Positions 1-10,532 of a DNA stretch of 64,000 bases are shown here, one piece after another (positions within the stretch are counted from its first letter, which is position 1; each line of letters begins with the position of its first letter). The notes beneath the pieces are model-generated. The model ran no database searches. It was not told where the DNA came from and worked only from the letters and a program-made list of their open reading frames with translations. The stretch is from NCBI GenBank assembly GCA_902805475.1, contig CADCSX010000023.1:1550001-1614000 (forward strand). Reading direction: 5' to 3'. The position numbers were made by a program, and so were the translations under genes. This stretch comes from Entonaema liquescens. Its lineage: Eukaryota > Ascomycota > Sordariomycetes > Xylariales > Xylariaceae.

Positions 1-556
1 ACAAAGCAGGATTGCCCATCATCGCCGGTACAGATGCCAACCATAGCGGTATCATCTCGATCGTACCTGGAAAATCATTGCATCACGAATTGGAGCTGCT
101 GGTACGCGCTGGCTTAACCCCGTGGAAGTCTTGAGGTCAGCAACACCCTTGGCCGCAAAGTATTTCAATCTTCCAGATCGGGGTCGCATTGCACCGGGTC
201 TAAGAGTTGACTTGGTTCTTGTGGAAGGTAATCCGGACAAAGATATCACCACGACGCAGAAGATATCAAGGGTTTTTGGAGCAACGGCGATAAAGTACCA
301 GTGGCTGTGGTGCTACGAAGAAGAAGCTGTGTGTGGTAATGTAAATTCTTCAGCTCGGTTTTCTTCAAGCAAATGGTTGGAGCGCAGCGCCCTGTGCGAC
401 GTATCATCAAGCGTCAGCAACGGACGAAGGACGAAAGGGAATGGCGGATGGTGGGCAGGAAGGGTTTCCCGTTGGTCAGGACCTAAAAGCTTAATTTCGC
501 TTGGCATCCAACCATCTACTCAAGTAGGCTATGGACTAGGCAGGAACCGCCTATGA
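1..556 (+). CDS. Amidohydrolase-family protein, 3' end only, with a frameshift
   Basis: The reading frame starting at base 3 encodes a segment like the C-terminal part of metal-dependent amidohydrolases (imidazolonepropionase/prolidase-like): a GTDAN motif, carrying the Asp that ligates or activates the metal centre in this superfamily, then an ELELLVRAGLTP helix. The conserved continuation (VEVLRSATPLAAKYF, then RGRIAPGLRVDLVLVEGNP) is in another frame from base 122. The two frames meet at a run of four C at 118-121; one extra C would join them. Otherwise the first frame stops at base 132. The 5' part lies outside the window, so the exact substrate cannot be named. After about base 280 the frame no longer resembles the family, so the true end may be earlier than 556. 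It is either a decaying gene or a homopolymer error in the assembly. Confidence 0.6.
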
Positions 557-1939
557 TCTAGAACCACCCTAAGCAGGCATAGCAGCCCAGGAATACGGGA
601 CGCCCTTTCTTGCCAAGTGATCAGACGGTGGGGGCCTTTTGAAAGCACGTTTATGGCCGACGATCATCGCGTCAATTGCTTAATTGATCTCACCAACAAT
701 GCTATTCTTGTTTGATCGCCAATGATATAATCGTGGGTCGTTAGTATCCGACGGTGTCGAGTTCGTTCTCTTGGTTTGAAGTCATCAATTGCGATTGTGA
801 CGGTAGTTATTGCTTTGACCCCCTTTATGTCATACAGGTACCGATATTATGTACCTGAGTTACCTATGTACAATACATACCTAATGTACTAAGGGTATTA
901 CTACAGTAGGTAGGTAGGCATTGTGTTAGGTAGGACCAAAGGGGCATGTGTAACATTATAACTCAAGTAGGTTAGAGGAAAGAACCGATCCAATAGCCGA
1001 ATGATTCTATAAAGCACATGCATATTTCCAGTAATACGAAATGCATGTGCATGTAGCAAAGTTACAAGCGTAAAGGTTCAATTGTTGACGGATAATGGTT
1101 GGATAATGAATGAATAATGGGACAATAGAGAAAGCACTATCTAAATCTACCTACTTTGTACCCTACTTACATGCATGTATAGTAAAACTCTAGCCTTACC
1201 TAGGAATGTACCTCCGATCTACCGAGAAATGGCAGCGCCAGCGCATAGAATTCGGAGGTACCAAAAATGGCACAATTTGTACAACGATCACTTAATGTAA
1301 AAGGTAGTTAACTTTAGTGTAAAAGGTAAAAGTCCTGTGCTAGCTTTGTCTCTTTTCCCCCCCCCCCCCAGTCGCAGTCCAGGCAGGTCCAGACTCATAA
1401 TAGATAACAACCATCACCACCTTACCAAAGGGCCTCCCGGGCCTACATAATGTGAATAAGCCCGTACGAGCCCATTCATTCGAGTCCATTCGTTCGGATC
1501 GTTCCTACAGATGTGACTCGTCTGAACTGATTTGCCGAAGTGAATCTCCTTTCGTCATTAGTTATTCTTATTTCCAACTAGACATTTCCAACTAGACATC
1601 GTGTGTGCAGGCCACACTTACAAATAAGGTCTACAAACCTACTGCGATCTGCGGGAATACCTACTTATTACCGCCAATCTCTTACCATTCTGTCTGTCTG
1701 TTAAGCTTTTGGACCCCTGCTCTTGACAACAGAGGATCCCTCCTCGGTTTTTATAAGCTCCGCCTCGATATCCGCACTCCGGAATAAGTCATAGACGGCA
1801 CAGAGGGCCAAGAGAGGGTCAAGCTTCAGAAACCCGATTGTCCGAGTAGTCAAATGACAGAGTCCAAGAAAAAGATGTCTTTATCATTACCATAGGACCT
1901 CACAAACCCCCATCCCTCCCGCCGAATGGCCAAGAAACC
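557..1939. other. Intergenic region, no gene seen
   Basis: No reading frame here has family character. It holds an A+T-leaning stretch with many TACCTA/TAGGTA words (around 840-930 and 1140-1215), and a run of about ten C near 1361-1370. The last part is presumably the promoter and leader of the esterase gene that starts at 1940. Confidence 0.6.
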
Positions 1940-3722
1940 ATGGATCAAAATTCACTTGGGGATACTGAGAGTTCCAAGACGATACTACCGGACTCTCTAG
2001 ATAACAAAAAGCCCTCGGGTTCTAGAATATCACGGTGGTTTCGAACTCAGGCGACCAAGATCCGTACAAGCCGGACTCGCCAGGCCCTCCTCGCTTTCTT
2101 TTTTGTTGTTATCGTCGTTCTTCTCGCTGTTCTTTTATGGTTGGATAATAGTGGACGTTTACACGAAGCATTTAAGGTACGAAAGGGAGACAATACCCTT
2201 ACTTCTTTATATAAATCCATCGTCTTGGCACGCAGTACAACTATCAAATAATATTCCTTTGTCTTCCTCCCACCATATCCCATCTTCCTTCTTAGCCATA
2301 TGGCTGCCGAGATTGCCGAACTTGGCATCTTAACGAACCCTGCTATTTCTTACAGCGCTACTCCTATATGGTTCATATTTTTGGTTACACAAAAGCTAAT
2401 AATGCAATAGAAAACAACACAAGTCCAACTAAATCAAGGGACTTATCTTGGCGAGGTTGTGGCGCAAAGCTCGAGCCTCCCACGTAGCATCGAAGCCTTT
2501 CGTGGAATACCCTATGCGCAGTCAACTGCCGGCAACAATCGCTTCAGACCTCCGCAGCCAATAAATGGTACAGCAAGTCATAATGTTCAGCGTGCTCTTA
2601 CTCTTGGCCATATCTGCCCTCAGGGTACCGGCGGAAGGAACCAGGGCGAGGATTGTTTAAACCTCAATATTTATAGACCCCATTTTAGCGATGACGCGGC
2701 GACTACCGAAGCTGAGATGTCAAAGCTTGGCGTTAATAGCAAGAAATTACCGGTGGTGATCTATGTTCATGGCGGTGGATTCACCAGTGGAAGTGGCCAG
2801 GAAAGGAATATGTTAACTTTTGCTTCGTGGTCTGAGACACCTCTCATTGGCATAAGCTTCAACTACCGAGTTGGAGCATTGGGCTTCCTGCCGAGCGGAG
2901 TAACGGCCAAGGAGGGCCTGCTGAATATAGGACTGAAGGATCAGCAGGCGGCTTTCAAATGGGTACAGGATAACATAGCCGACGTTGGAGGTGACCCGAA
3001 AAACGTTACGATAATGGGTTTAAGTGCTGGTGCTCATTCGGTAAGTACTCATCCTCCTGACTTTCTATATATGACCCATGAGCTGCTCCATACTGACATC
3101 TTCTCAAGATTGGACATCACTTAATATCGTACTCTCCCGCAAATAAGCTAACTTCGGCGCCGCCGCCTTTTCAAAAAGCGATACTTGAATCTGGTGGATC
3201 GCTTGCCCGTGCTACCTTTAACCCTACTCATCCTCTTCACGAGCAGCAATTCCAAGAATTTCTTTCAAACTGTGGATTAGAAGATACGTCAGACGATAAA
3301 ATTTTCGAAGAGTTGCGTGCTCTCCCCTTGGATACAGTTGTTTCCGCGTCCCATACCGTATACCGCCGCTGGGATCCGAGTATACGTTGGCCCTTCCAAC
3401 CCACCATCGATGGCCCTGGAGGAATTATCCCGGACCTACCTATAAAGTCTTGGGAGAAGGGAAACGTGCTACGTATCCCGATAATGACGGGATACAACAC
3501 AGATGAGGGCGCCGATTTCGTCCCAAACCACGCCAGTAACTCGTCGGCGATGCGCACACTTATGACTGCTATTGTTCCGGCTCTCAACAAAACAGATATA
3601 GAAACGCTAGACTCACTATACCCTGATCCCAGCACTTCTCGCGGGGAAAGATTATACATTACTAAGCCACCTGCCGGCTTCGGGTCACAGTTTTGGAGAT
3701 TGGATGACGCATATGGACATTA

Positions 3723-5984
3723 CCATCCGCCACCTACCAATTGGACAGACCCACATTTGACCACCCCATCTATACCAAAAGTTACCTATTTTGAATACAC
3801 CGCAACTAATCAACTTTAAAGATATTTAGGAGCTACTTGGCCAACGTAATATTTCGAAAACGATCTATTAAATAACGTTATTTTAAAAAAAAAATATAAG
3901 GTTTTAGTAATATTATCGTGTACCAAAGTATCAGTAAAATTGAGTATATAGTCTCGTAAATTAGCCACCTGTTCGATATTAGATTTTTCAACCAAAATAC
4001 ACAATACCTCCTTATTATACTGAAGAAAGCGTTGCCAGCGCCCTATTTAACGTCACTAACGGCGGTATCTCTATTAGAAAAGCCTCCGAGAAGCATAGTA
4101 TCCCTCGCAATACAATCAGTTACTGTTTAGCCGGTGGTCAAGCGTTTGCTGACTCAATACGACCTCCCCGACTTACAAGAGACCAAGAAATACACCTATC
4201 TACCTAGATTCTTCGTCAGGAAGCCCTTAAATACCCTCCTAGCCACTCAGTTGTAAGGTGTATTGCGTTTAAATACGCAAAAATCAACGGCTAAACTAAC
4301 GTAATTAGTAAAAATTGGATTAAAGGTTTTATACGACAAAATCTAGCAATTAGAACTAAAATAGATCGTCGCGTTAAAGCCAAACGATTCAATAGCTTTA
4401 ATCCCAAGGCTGTTACTTAGTATTTTAATATTAAAGAAGATCATTACGGTAATATACTGCCTTATTTAACGTATAACATAAATGAGGGGGGGTTTATGGT
4501 TGGTTACGGTACGTACTTAATTTTGGTGTTTTTTTTTTAAAAAAAAGGTAGCCTTATTAATTAAAGTAATCAAGACTTAATGGTTTAGTTTTAAGAAGCT
4601 TAAAGACCAGGAAAACGTTTGTAAAAAGCCTTTAAAGTAGGTCCTGGACGTTATTTATCGAGTGTATTAGTGCGACCGGCGTTGCGTTAGATCTTGGTAT
4701 TATTTTTAAAGGTAAGGACTTATAAACCTCTTGGTTTGAAGAAGAGATAAAAAGGATTATAACTTGGCGATTTACTTGTACCGAGAAGGGTTGGACTGAC
4801 AATTATATCGCTGTGAGGTGGTTACAAGACGTGTTTATACCATAAATAGACGGGCTATCTAACTACGGCGAATTATGGCGTTTATTAATATTAGATGGTC
4901 ATAAAAGTTATATATCCGTAAGTTTACTTAATTATTTATTTTCGAGTGCTTTTTTCGTATTTTTACTATTTTTTGTTGTTTTTTAATTGATTAGTGTAAC
5001 TAACCTAATTGTTTAAGAATAAATTTATGACTATATGCTATTTCAATAATATCGCGTTATGCTTCCTTCTAGTCCACATTTCCCACAGCCTCCAGCCTTT
5101 AGATAACGGGCCTTTTAACGCCGTTAAATCAACCTATCGCAAGATCTTAAACCTATTGAATAGCGTTATTGACTTGTTGCCCGTTGACAAGGTCAAATTT
5201 ATTAAGTGTTACGATACGGTTAGACGGGAGGGATTGACTTAAAAGAATATTAAGGTAGGTTTTAGAACTACTGGAAATTGGCTTATTAATAGGCTTAAGG
5301 CTTTAACACACCCTGAGATTTAAGAAGATTAATTTAACGGCGATGCGATGGTTAAAATTGAGGCTAAAATTAAGAATGAAATTAACAGTGCCTACCAATT
5401 AGCCCAGCAACTTCAATCGTCTAATGTCTCGCGCTAAGTAATCGAATTAGGTTTTAATAAGATTCTATCGACGAGGTAAGTTATGAGGTCTATATCTAAG
5501 ATTTTTATTATTATTAAATCTGAAATAGCCTTAAAAAACTTTCGTATATAGTCATTAGAACGTTAGTTAGAAGTAGCTAAGCTAAAACAGCGTCGAAAAA
5601 TCCTTAATCCTAATAAAAGGTTTATTAAAATTAGTAAGATGAGTAGCAAGACTAACGATACGGCTTCTACAAGCGTTAAAACGGTTATAAACGACGAAAT
5701 AGTAGTAATTGATGAGGATATAGATGAGGATACAGATGGGGATATAGACGGGGATGAGGATTACGAAAATCAGACGGTTTTATTACCTACTAAAATGCGT
5801 TCTGAGAAAATTATAAAACCGCTAGTTAGATATTGAGATTAATTGACTTAAGCGCTTTAGATTGATATTATTTATACATTTTTTACAATTTATTTTAATT
5901 ATTTACACTTATTTGAATATGTTGACTTTTGGTGTAAGAGGGGGTGGTTAAGGTGGGTCTGTCCAATTGGTAGGTGGCGGATGG
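3723..5984 (+). mobile_element. pogo/Fot1-type DNA transposon (Tc1-mariner superfamily), degenerate
   Basis: The element is 2262 bp. Its ends are inverted repeats: the first 32 bases (CCATCCGCCACCTACCAATT, continuing to 3754) are identical to the reverse complement of 5953-5984, and similarity continues for about 75 bp with mismatches. It is flanked by TA at 3721-3722 and 5985-5986, the target duplication typical of Tc1/mariner/pogo. Removing the element and one TA rejoins the esterase codon for Tyr in frame. Inside is one damaged transposase on the same strand. The element is A+T rich compared with the esterase around it. It cannot encode an active transposase, so it could move only if another copy supplied the enzyme. 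Confidence 0.93.
4019..5836 (+). pseudogene. Degenerate pogo/Fot1 transposase (HTH-psq, CENP-B HTH, DDE)
   Basis: Readable domains appear in order. A pipsqueak-type helix-turn-helix is at about 4019-4150 (SIRKASEKHSIPRNTISY). A CENP-B-type helix-turn-helix follows (RLTRDQEIHLST, then YPPSHSVVR). DDE catalytic-domain fragments come next: NINEGGFMVG near 4470, where the first catalytic Asp has become Asn; LLILDGHKS near 4887-4913, with the second Asp; and SLQPLDNGPFNAVKSTYRK near 5090, with the third acidic position. An acidic C-terminal tail is at 5639-5836. In-frame stops are frequent and several are TAG where Trp (TGG) is expected, as RIP would give. The first and last parts are in one frame, and the middle (about 4660-4920) is in another, with the shifts near T/A homopolymers at about 4530 and 4950. 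Confidence 0.85.
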
Positions 5985-6548
5985 TATGCCTATATCTGTC
6001 CAGTTCTACAAACAGCACATTTGGCCTCAACGGCAGCCGACGCCGGTCCCGTCTACGCTTATCATTACGCGGCTCGATCGAATAGTCATGGTGGTGCAGA
6101 CCACGGTGACGAAGCTCCTATCGTAGCGCATGAAATGGATGTCATTGGCAAGTACCCAGGCATCGTTACGATGGCAGATTCCATGAACGGATTCTGGACC
6201 CGGTTCGCAGTTACAGGAAACCCAAATTTTGGACCGCATAGGAACGACACAGTTGACTTCTTATGGCCGAAGTTTATCAGCCCATTCGTCAATGACACTA
6301 CAACTTCCAATGATGCAGAAAACGTGGGGAAAGTTGCCCTGTTCGGCCAAGGTAATGACGAACGCATGGGAGCCCGCGGACGTCAAAACAAGGGCATCCC
6401 AGCGCAGACGGGCAACTTGACCGAGCGCTTGCGAGAAGAGTGCCGCTTTTGGTGGGATAAAGTAATATTCAGCGAGGGCTTTGGGAACGGAAGTACGGCC
6501 TTGTCGGGTGTTACCCAGCACACTAAGACAACAGCGAGGCTATTTTAA

Positions 6549-7985
6549 ACCTGGTCTATTTTAGATGAAGGGGTCGAAATACTTGTGCAACTCTACATAT
6601 AAAAGTCCGGGCGGAGTATACAGGAGTTCGGACACCCGCCAAGGTGTCTCGGGAAAGAGAGTAGGCAGTGATATCCTGGTTTGGCTTGGGGAAGGAAATT
6701 TTACGAACTGGTATGATTTAGCTACGATGCATGAGCAATGGCGTTTGGAGACATGGGATAAAAGACGGAACGACTTCGTTGAGGGTTAGAGTATATATAA
6801 TATCATCGATATATAAGCAAATCTACTGCACATTAACTATCGAAATTTATTGTTATCATATTTATTGTACAATTTGATTGTTAATGAGGATTGAGGTAAA
6901 GATTATTATTTTGATGTTTAGGGGCCTGGTGGACTAACATAGTAACGGACAATAATAGAGGTTAGGCGTTCTGGCGTATCGGCGAATATTTACATGTGGT
7001 GTATCTACTCTATCCACGTGCTTATATACGCCCAAGGGTATATATATATATATATAGGTTGAATGCAGTATATCTTAGTGGTCATATTCAGAAGACGAAG
7101 ATCTTTTTCTTTCCATCTTTCTTTTCCCGGTGGGATGAAAAGCAACCACTGCTATGGTAAGGAAATAGATTCGGTAGATGAACCGTCGTAATTTGCTTGT
7201 GAAGGAGTACATATTATATAGTTGTCATCGTGTCCAGATTGGATAAGAATGCCTTTAAGTAAAGCGTATACCTTCCCTGTCAGTAATATACTACCTACCC
7301 AAATATGATGACCTTACAGATATCATTTTAAATCCCCGATGACTCTTGCAATAAGACTTATACGCAAACCCAGGTATTATGGACCTAGCAATTATTGTTC
7401 GACTAGAGAATTGATTTCTTGACAAGGGCTGTAAATCACGAGGTACCGCTGGCAGTCGATATCTTACGGTGCTTTCCATACCTTTGATGCCACTAGTCAA
7501 GCTAGAAATAATTACGCACTAATTCACCAGAGCATGGGGCGAGTGAGCTGGTAAACTACTAGCTTCATTTACGGCTACCTAACCAGTTCACCGATATTCT
7601 GAGTCGTGGGCTACGAAAGTCTAGAAGGTGGCAATATACTCATTTTCTTGTATTCATGCGCATATTCGTGACCCGGGTTTATGCCAGGCTAACAGTCGGG
7701 AATAGTAGACCTAAGCTACAGCCATGTTGCGTTCGACTATTAACTTTGACTCTCCATTCCTATACGGAACGCGTGATTGTGTTTTTTTCTTTCTCTCTCT
7801 AATATCGAACGCCGGAATCAGTAGATATACGCCGGTAAAGAGACTACCAGGGACCGAAGGATCAAGTGATGATGCGTGAGGATATTTGATTAATTGACAG
7901 GCAGCTCGCTCACATCCAGTTGGAACTCCCCTATCCAACTAGCTGGCGCATGTAGGCGGGGCTGAAGGCGGTGTGAGTGACCAAT
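6549..7985. other. Intergenic region, no gene seen
   Basis: It lies between the esterase 3' end and the 3' end of Chz1. A 74-codon frame at 6565-6789 has no recognisable features and probably belongs to the esterase trailer. There is a (TA)n run near 7039-7056. Nothing else is supported. Confidence 0.55.
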
Positions 7986-8477
7986 TTAGTCCTCGTCCAT
8001 CTTGTCGCCCTCGTTCTCCTCGACTGCGGGCTCGTACTCATCCTCATCGTCTTCGTCGTCGTCCTCAGCAGCAGGGTTGTCCTGTGCAGCCTTGGCCCAG
8101 TCGATAACACGACCTCGAGTACGTCGGCCACCCTCTACAATGTTGCTAGGATCGATCTCGTCCAGGTTGTCCTCAGCGTCGTCATCACCTACGCAGCCGT
8201 GTTAGTAAGGAGTGTACGGTAGACACGTTGTTAATTATGGGAACAAGCTTACCGCCCTCACCCTAAGAAAATGTTAGCTTTGCTCAGTAGTGATGATGTG
8301 AAACTAGTAGGGGAAAGAACATACCTCTTCCTCTTCATCTTCATCATCGTCGTCCTCGTCCATAGCGGTGTCGACTTGCTCCTCGGGGGCCTTGCCCTTG
8401 CCCTTGGTCTGAATAGTCTCCTCGGCCTTGGAGGCGGCAGCGTCTCCGGGGACGGTAACACCGTTATTGCTAGCCAT
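7986..8477 (-). CDS. chz1: Histone H2A.Z-specific chaperone Chz1
   Basis: Three exons on the minus strand (8477-8325, 8262-8253, 8188-7986) give 121 residues. The CHZ domain is clear: NLDEIDPSNIVEGGRTRGR, then VIDWA, around residues 60-85. It is flanked by acidic stretches (DEDDDDEDEEEE before, EDDDEDDEDEYE after), which is the normal build of this small nuclear chaperone. In yeast, Chz1 binds the H2A.Z-H2B dimer through this motif and hands it to the SWR1 remodeller. Splice sites are canonical (GTATGT and GTAAGC donors; a CTAAC branch in the second intron). The middle exon is only 10 nt and supplies Gly-Glu-Gly plus one base. Length matches the family. Opposite-strand frames here are only mirrors of the acidic codons. 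The product call is firm; the microexon is inferred from frame and conservation. Confidence 0.9.
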
Positions 8478-9226
8478 CGTGATTTTTGAGACCGTGGGGA
8501 TACGTATATGAGGGTATGTGTGTGTATTGGTGATAAGATGAAGGAGGGAAATTGAAGTCGCGAGAGTAGCGCAATCGGATTCAGATGGTGAGTTGGAAAA
8601 GGTAGAAAAAGTAGACCGCTAAGAGAAAGAAAAAGGTACCTACGGGTTGCCTGTTATGTTTATTGGTTGCTACTGCACAGTTGCTAGGTGCAAACTTCAG
8701 CTGCTCCAGAACCTCACTCCAGGATTGGAAGGCAAGCTAGTGCTTTTTTGGTAGTGGTTCCCAATTATGTTGACGCGATTGGCTGATTGCTTTTTAGGTT
8801 GGAAGTTAGAACTAGGAACGTGGTTACCGCCTTGGTGATACTACCTTGGTACAAAGTACTTGGATATACTTGGATACAGGATAAGATACCCATACACCTT
8901 ATTATCTGTCTATTGCCAGTATCATCTTGTGCTTGAAGCTGTATTTATGAGATTTTGTATGAGTGCATTATTGAACATTTAGACGCATCTAGCAGCTAGT
9001 TGATGTAAATAGGGAAACTCTGAACTGGCCCTTATAGAAGTTCGTTCTGGGTGAACTTGTCTTCTCTAGTTTATTTGGCTTTGGTCACGGTGGATTAAGA
9101 AGAGCTCAGTGAGGTGATGGGAATATGGTTAGAATTCCTAGAATACAACAATAAACCACACATCCCAAGGATATAGATTCAACCGTTTAAATCCTCAATT
9201 AGGTTTGCATGTAGCTCTCTCATCTA
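8478..9226. other. Chz1 promoter and EMC10 3' flank
   Basis: This 750 bp gap lies upstream of Chz1 and downstream of the EMC10 stop. It probably holds the Chz1 promoter and leader plus the EMC10 trailer. I see no gene and no clear repeat. Confidence 0.55.
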
Positions 9227-9817
9227 TCATTTGCCTTCACCACCGCCGCCTCCGCTCAATGTCATCATGACCACGATACCTATCAACCACCAATACTTCT
9301 GGAAGAACGTCTTCTCCTCCGGTACCACAGTCTTGCCCTCCGGCGACAGCACAATCGGCTTGTTCAGCTCAGGCTGCTTCCCCGGCTCCGTAACAAGCAG
9401 CAGCGCCTGCGGGCCAAAATCGCGCGTCTGCCCGGCGTCAATCCTAACGCCCCTCAGCGCCGCGCTAAAGGCATCACCGTTCTGGTCCACGGATAGTATC
9501 AACGTGGGCGAGTATCCCTTGCCGAAATTATCTACGGACGCAACCGAGGTCGACGACTCCCACCGCTTGGTTGTTGGGTTGTACACTCCGATGCGCACTA
9601 GTTTCGCTTCATCTGGTAGTTCGGGTGCTTCGTATGATATGATTTCTGCTTCGGGAGCTGCGGCGGCGGAGTCGTAGCGGACCTCGGCGAGAGGTGCGGG
9701 TGCAGACGGTGATTGCGATACAGGTTGGATGTATATCGCTGCTGTTCGGTCGGCGGCGCTGGCTAAGCTAGCCAGGGACAGGGCCGCAAGGCCTGAAAAG
9801 ACAGATGTGATCTTCAT
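9227..9817 (-). CDS. emc10: ER membrane protein complex subunit 10 (EMC10)
   Basis: An uninterrupted 196-residue frame. Residues 1-21 form a typical signal peptide ending ASLASA. A lumenal beta-rich domain follows (about 22-160), and near the C-terminus is a short hydrophobic segment, YWWLIGIVVMMTLS, followed by a glycine-rich tail. The block ELNKPIVLSPEGK followed by EKTFFQKYWWLIG is the family signature of fungal EMC10. The EMC acts in the ER membrane as an insertase for tail-anchored and multi-pass proteins, and EMC10 is its lumenal capping subunit. Length is normal for the family. The start is chosen because the signal peptide begins directly at this Met. The neighbours on both sides are also minus-strand single genes, and no functional link is implied. 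Confidence 0.82.
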   Translation of the reverse strand: MKITSVFSGLAALSLASLASAADRTAAIYIQPVSQSPSAPAPLAEVRYDSAAAAPEAEIISYEAPELPDEAKLVRIGVYNPTTKRWESSTSVASVDNFGKGYSPTLILSVDQNGDAFSAALRGVRIDAGQTRDFGPQALLLVTEPGKQPELNKPIVLSPEGKTVVPEEKTFFQKYWWLIGIVVMMTLSGGGGGEGK

Positions 9818-10532
9818 GGGCTATATTTCAGCGAAGTATGCTGAGTTAGGTGATATACAGGTGTGATGTACAGGTAAGAATGTCGTAGGGTTGCCAATGG
9901 ACGGAGGGGTTGTAGGTATTGGTCTAGAATATTGTAAGTTAGGTAACTATTCGTAATCGTCGGTCTTTGATTCCCCGATTTTTTTTTTAAGCTCTGCTAA
10001 AAACAATTGATCCTAATACTGTAGGTACTACCGTAGGCCATTCGTTCCCTACTATTTCCGTACCTGCTCCGATCAACGATAAGGCTGATTTGAGCCTCAA
10101 TAATCGTACATATGTAAGTTACATCGCGCCCAAGCGAATTATATATTTTAAATTAAGACTGGCTTATACTTAAAAGCAATTATTAAAAAGAAGAGTTTCG
10201 TTTTATTAGTTGGTAATTATATTAAACGTAACACCGTAGAACCCATACGCTACCACTGGGTTTCATGTCCTCTCAACTTTCTTTCGCTATGAACATCGTA
10301 ATCATTGGGTATGTCCTAGGTTCTGCCTGACGGCACTAACATGATTCCGTTTAATATCCAAATAACCGTACTAACCCCATCACCGCGCACTTGGCGTCAA
10401 ATGCAACCCATGTTCCCCCGAAAAAAACTCCAATGTCGAATATTCTTCGTGTAGCGTCCCGAGGAACTAGCTTCACTTCCCCACCGTAGCCATCTCGTCG
10501 TTCGTCTCTCATATCTCTCTTCTACTCATAAT
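9818..10532. other. EMC10 promoter and cyclin 3' flank
   Basis: It holds an A+T-rich part (about 10120-10230) and no supported gene. It is the upstream region of EMC10 and the downstream region of the cyclin gene. Confidence 0.55.

Larger units (their letters stand above)
1940..6548 (+). pseudogene. Type-B carboxylesterase with N-terminal membrane anchor, split by a transposon
   Basis: Four coding pieces can be read: 1940-2176, 2411-3040, 3109-3722 and 5987-6548, with two ordinary introns (2177-2410, branch site CTAAT; 3041-3108) and a 2.26 kb transposon between the last two pieces. Without the insert the frame would give about 680 residues. Residues 1-45 are basic and cytosolic in type, about 48-67 form one hydrophobic segment (signal anchor), and then comes the alpha/beta-hydrolase domain. 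Visible family marks are EAFRGIPYA, EDCLNLNIYRP, VYVHGGGF-like VIYVHGGGFTSGS (oxyanion hole) and the nucleophile elbow GLSAGAHS (GESAG is usual, so Glu is replaced by Leu). The acidic triad residue is in NTDEG, and the triad His is probably in ADHGDEAP downstream of the insert. As it stands, translation runs into the transposon and stops at 3819, before that His, so the product should be inactive. The physiological ester substrate is unknown. Both halves are otherwise open, so the disruption looks fairly recent. Confidence 0.85.

Noticed and set aside
5967..6548. Start codon at 5967 as a separate short esterase gene
   Set aside because: The first residues come from the transposon end, and the frame is the 3' half of the split gene.
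7977..8222. Hydrophobic plus-strand frames opposite chz1
   Set aside because: Runs of GTC/CTC/TCC are the reverse complement of Asp/Glu codons of chz1.
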